Source: Phycisphaerales bacterium (GTDB lineage Bacteria; Planctomycetota; Phycisphaerae; UBA1845). From it: DNA of 64,000 bases. Numbering within the stretch: the first letter of the stretch is position 1; each line of letters starts with the position of its first letter. The stretch is from the NCBI GenBank assembly GCA_020639115.1, contig JACKHG010000004.1, positions 124,001 to 188,000 of the forward strand, written 5' to 3'. Shown piece after piece: positions 61,637 through 64,000 of the stretch. The notes below the pieces were generated by a model. The model made no database searches. It saw only the letters and a list, made by a program, of their open reading frames with translations, and was not told the DNA's origin. The position numbers were made by a program, and so were the translations under genes.

Positions 61637-62961
61637 CTAGTGTCCGGTTATAAGTCGAATAACCACAGCTGTTTATGGTTTTGAGTCTCCGACAATTGGG
61701 ATTCTGCCGTCGAAAAGGCCTCGAAAAGCGGCGTTTTCTCCAAAAGCGTCACGCTCAGGACCTGCAGAATTGTGTAGAGGTTCGCCTGGACGGCCAGCCG
61801 CTTCCGGGCGATCGCGACCAGCAGGTAAACCGACACGGCGCTCCAGATCTGCGTCTTCACCGCGTTCTCCGAGGTGCCGTAGAAGGCCTTGATCCGCAGA
61901 TGCTGCTTGATCCACTTGAAGAACAACTCGATCTGCCAGCGCGTGCGATAGAGGTCGGCGATGGTCTTCGCGTCCAGCGCGAAGTTGTTGGTCAAGAACA
62001 CCAGCCGCTTGGCTTGGTCCGCATCGGCGTACGCGACTCGGCGAAGGTGTGCCGGGTACGCCCGCCGGGGGTAGAACGACTTGAATTCCACCGTCTGGTC
62101 GCAGCGCACCCCGGTCGACTTGTCGACGGGCTTGGAAGAGAGCCGGCGGCAGGCCAGGTTCTTGCGTGCGCGCGTGATGAAGAACGCGCCCGCCTGCGTC
62201 CAGCGATACAGCCGCGCGGAGTCGAGGTATCCGCGGTCCATGACATAGAACGCGCCCGCCTCCGGCACCAGTTGATCGAGGAAGTTGACGTCGTGAATTT
62301 TGGCCGGAGTTATGCAGAGAAACGTGGGAATATTGCCACGCAGGTCGAGCAGCGTGTGCAGCTTCACCGCGTTCTGCATGCTCTTGAATCGCGCCCAGGG
62401 AAAAAGCGTCATGGACAGGTCGATGATCGTCGCATCGAGCGCGTAGACCGTCCCGTCGAGCGCCACGCCGAACGCGTCGTTCGCGTAGAGGCTCCGCGCT
62501 TCGCGAATCAGCACCTGCGCAAAGTCGGCGTAGATGCGCCAATCGCGGCGATCGTTGGCGTCGCTGAACGTGGTCCGGGCGATCCGTCCGCGGATGCCCA
62601 TGTGGTACAGCCGCTCCTTCAGCGCGTTCAAGCAGGCCACGATGTCGCGCAGGCTCTCGCGATAGGTCAGTTGTGCGAAAGCCAAGCAAAGGAACTGATC
62701 CCAGCACGAGAACGTGCGCGCCCGGTGATTGCCGCGATAGCGCGCCACGCACTTGCGAAACTCGTGAATCGGAAGGTGATCGATGAGTTGCGAAAAGACG
62801 GTCCGTCCGCTGTTCATGGGCAAAGCTCCCGAGCCGAATCGACGGCTCCAGGCTCCCGTACAGCGAATGGCGTTTCAAATCGATCACGATCAAATTCGCT
62901 CGTAACTACTTGAAAAGAAGGCGACTTAACGCAAAATGTCGGACGCTAAACCGGACACTAG
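61637..62961 (-). mobile_element. IS4-family insertion sequence with CTAG target duplication
   Basis: The element proper is 61641-62957 (1317 bp). Ends start with TGTCCGGTT and finish AACCGGACA, 9-bp perfect terminal inverted repeats, flanked by CTAG at 61637-61640 and 62958-62961. It carries a single transposase gene on the minus strand whose stop codon lies in the left inverted repeat. The flanks are heptad repeats, and joining them gives a continuous ...CATTCGTCA-CTAG-TGGTCATTCG... tract, the probable empty site. Confidence 0.88.
61648..62823 (-). CDS. IS4-family transposase
   Basis: 391 residues, full length. DDE transposase: first Asp in ALDGTVYALDATIIDLS, second in VMDRGYLDSARLYRW (Asp), and the Glu in the YRTRWQIELFFKWIKQHLRI motif (YREK signature of the family). 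N-terminal part is the DNA-binding region (TYRESLRDIVACLNALKERLYHMGI). ATG 62823. Intact, so the element may be active. Stop TAA at 61648-61650 overlaps the left inverted repeat. Confidence 0.92.
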   Translation of the reverse strand: MPMNSGRTVFSQLIDHLPIHEFRKCVARYRGNHRARTFSCWDQFLCLAFAQLTYRESLRDIVACLNALKERLYHMGIRGRIARTTFSDANDRRDWRIYADFAQVLIREARSLYANDAFGVALDGTVYALDATIIDLSMTLFPWARFKSMQNAVKLHTLLDLRGNIPTFLCITPAKIHDVNFLDQLVPEAGAFYVMDRGYLDSARLYRWTQAGAFFITRARKNLACRRLSSKPVDKSTGVRCDQTVEFKSFYPRRAYPAHLRRVAYADADQAKRLVFLTNNFALDAKTIADLYRTRWQIELFFKWIKQHLRIKAFYGTSENAVKTQIWSAVSVYLLVAIARKRLAVQANLYTILQVLSVTLLEKTPLFEAFSTAESQLSETQNHKQLWLFDL

Positions 62962-62962
62962 T

Positions 62963-62985
62963 GGTCATTCGTCATTCGTCATTCC
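62963..62985 (-). repeat. Heptad tract (GAATGAC)n, right half, flanking the IS
   Basis: GTCATTCGTCATTCGTCATTCC, three units on the minus strand just downstream of the uvrA stop (63032). The matching left half is 61619-61636, before the IS. Confidence 0.7.
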
Positions 62986-63031
62986 GAATTCCCATCCTTC
63001 GCGGCTCAACCCCCCAGCCCAGCCGCCCGCC

Positions 63032-64000
63032 TCAACGCGCCCGCGCCGACGGGTCAATAATCGGCTCGCCCGCCAACCGATCCCGCAGCCACCGCCCCGT
63101 GTAGCTGCCTGCACATGCAGCCACCTCCTCCGGCGGGCCCGCCACCACCACGTGCCCGCCCGCATCGCCACCCTCCGGACCCAGGTCGATCACGTAGTCC
63201 GCCATCTTGATCACCTCGAGGTTGTGCTCGATCACCACCATCGAGTGACCCAGATCCACCAGCCGGTCCAGCACCCGCACGAGATTGTGCACGTCCGCAA
63301 GGTGCAACCCCGTCGTCGGCTCGTCCAGCAGGTACATCGTGTGACCAATCGGCGTTTTCCCCAGCTCAGCCGCCAGCTTCACCCGCTGCGCCTCGCCACC
63401 CGACAACGTCGTCGCACTCTGCCCCAGCGTCACGTACCCCAAACCCACGTCCAGCAACGCCCGCAGCAACTGCCGGATCTTCGCGAAGTTCGCGAAAAAC
63501 GTGGCAGCCTCCTCCACCCGCATCGCCAGCACGTCGGCGATGTTCATCCCCCGGTAACGCACCTCCAGCGTCTCGCGGTTGTAGCGCGTCGCGTTGCACG
63601 CGCTGCACTCCACGAACACGTCGGGCAGAAAGTGCATCTCGATCCGTCGCGTACCCTGCCCCTGGCACTCCTCGCAACGCCCGCCCTTCGTGTTGAAGCT
63701 GAACCGTCCCGGCCCGTACCCGCGGATCTTCGCCTCGCGCGTCTTCGCGAACAGGCTGCGGATCAGGTCGAACGCCCCCACGTACGTCGCCGGGTTGCTC
63801 CGCGGACTGCGGCCGATCGGCGACTGGTCGATCTCGACCACGCGATCCACCTGCGCGCTGCCCGCGACGCGCTTGTACGCGCCCGGCTTCGGCCCGCCCC
63901 CCTCGATCACCCGCCGCAGCGTCCGCAACAAGATATCGTTGACCAGCGTGCTCTTGCCGCTGCCGCTCACACCGGTCACGCACACGAAGCACCCCAGGGG
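63032..64000 (-). CDS. uvrA: Excinuclease ABC subunit A, C-terminal part (start outside the window)
   Basis: About 322 residues of the C-terminus; the gene continues past the right edge. UvrA recognises DNA lesions in nucleotide excision repair. Seen: Walker A TGVSGSGKSTL, zinc module CEECQGQGTRRIEMHFLPD with CSAC, ABC signature LSGGEAQRVKLAAEL, Walker B YLLDEPTTGLH and VIEHNLEVIKMADYVIDLGPEGG. The family C-terminus ends soon after with SARAR, so the 3' end is complete. Confidence 0.95.
   Translation of the reverse strand, partial: PLGCFVCVTGVSGSGKSTLVNDILLRTLRRVIEGGGPKPGAYKRVAGSAQVDRVVEIDQSPIGRSPRSNPATYVGAFDLIRSLFAKTREAKIRGYGPGRFSFNTKGGRCEECQGQGTRRIEMHFLPDVFVECSACNATRYNRETLEVRYRGMNIADVLAMRVEEAATFFANFAKIRQLLRALLDVGLGYVTLGQSATTLSGGEAQRVKLAAELGKTPIGHTMYLLDEPTTGLHLADVHNLVRVLDRLVDLGHSMVVIEHNLEVIKMADYVIDLGPEGGDAGGHVVVAGPPEEVAACAGSYTGRWLRDRLAGEPIIDPSARAR

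Overview
This is a GC-rich bacterial window that most resembles a member of the Planctomycetota (inference). The clues are an exosortase with two PEP-CTERM-type substrate proteins, a membrane protein ending in a CxxCGYDLTGN...CPECG zinc ribbon, Cys-rich and dockerin-like secreted proteins, a gliding-type (Gld-like) ABC exporter operon, and an unusually large stock of short dispersed hairpin repeats between genes. No rRNA, tRNA or CRISPR array was recognised.

Layout. 1-8 kb: end of an unidentified gene, two secreted proteins, a five-domain ribosomal S1-type protein with a strong terminator, rsmA on the opposite strand, an HTH protein, threonine synthase and a zinc-ribbon membrane protein. 8-19 kb: one long minus-strand exopolysaccharide/exosortase locus, in transcription order a Wza-like export lipoprotein, exosortase, Wzc-like copolymerase/kinase, DegT aminotransferase, UDP-xylose synthase, a NusG-like antiterminator, UDP-glucose dehydrogenase, a nucleotide-sugar epimerase and a small monooxygenase. 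19-25 kb: a small lipoprotein, a secreted HEAT-repeat protein, leuS and a CYTH protein. 25-31 kb: a small membrane protein, a CPA2 antiporter with CBS domains, SppA, a zincin-like protease and a membrane glycosyltransferase-like protein. 31-37 kb: the three-gene ABC exporter operon. 37-42.4 kb: thioesterase, MFS transporter, lipocalin, glycosylasparaginase, two glutathione peroxidases and a SRPBCC protein. 42-50 kb: two PEP-CTERM proteins, a large Cys-rich/dockerin-like protein, a VOC protein, a tandem AHSA1-type protein and a TetR regulator with its operator. 50-54 kb: a compact NifX/membrane protein/NifX/thioesterase operon, preceded by a sigma-54 type promoter and an upstream palindrome and followed by a sigma-54 activator gene; this is the best candidate for an undescribed functional system. 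54-64 kb: a GlmU-like protein, trpA, a thioredoxin-like protein, an ankyrin protein, a repeat-dense accessory segment with a DUF3800 protein and an IS4-type insertion sequence, and the 3' part of uvrA.

Data quality. Two patches (about 8.9-12.7 kb and 20.1-24.7 kb) are riddled with single-base indels, mostly loss of one base from a doubled base. They break ugd, uxs, the NusG-like gene and the essential leuS, so they look like consensus errors rather than decay. Isolated indels also split the Cys-rich gene near 45.15 kb, the membrane protein at 51.2 kb and perhaps the S1 C-terminus. Coordinates of genes inside the patches are approximate.

Repeats. Several families sit exactly at 3' ends of genes: an 80-bp pair 2 nt after a TAG stop, heptad (GAATGAC)n tracts that offer stops in all frames, GNRA-loop hairpins with compensatory changes, and REP-like GTAG hairpins. 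The insertion sequence landed inside a heptad tract with a CTAG duplication.
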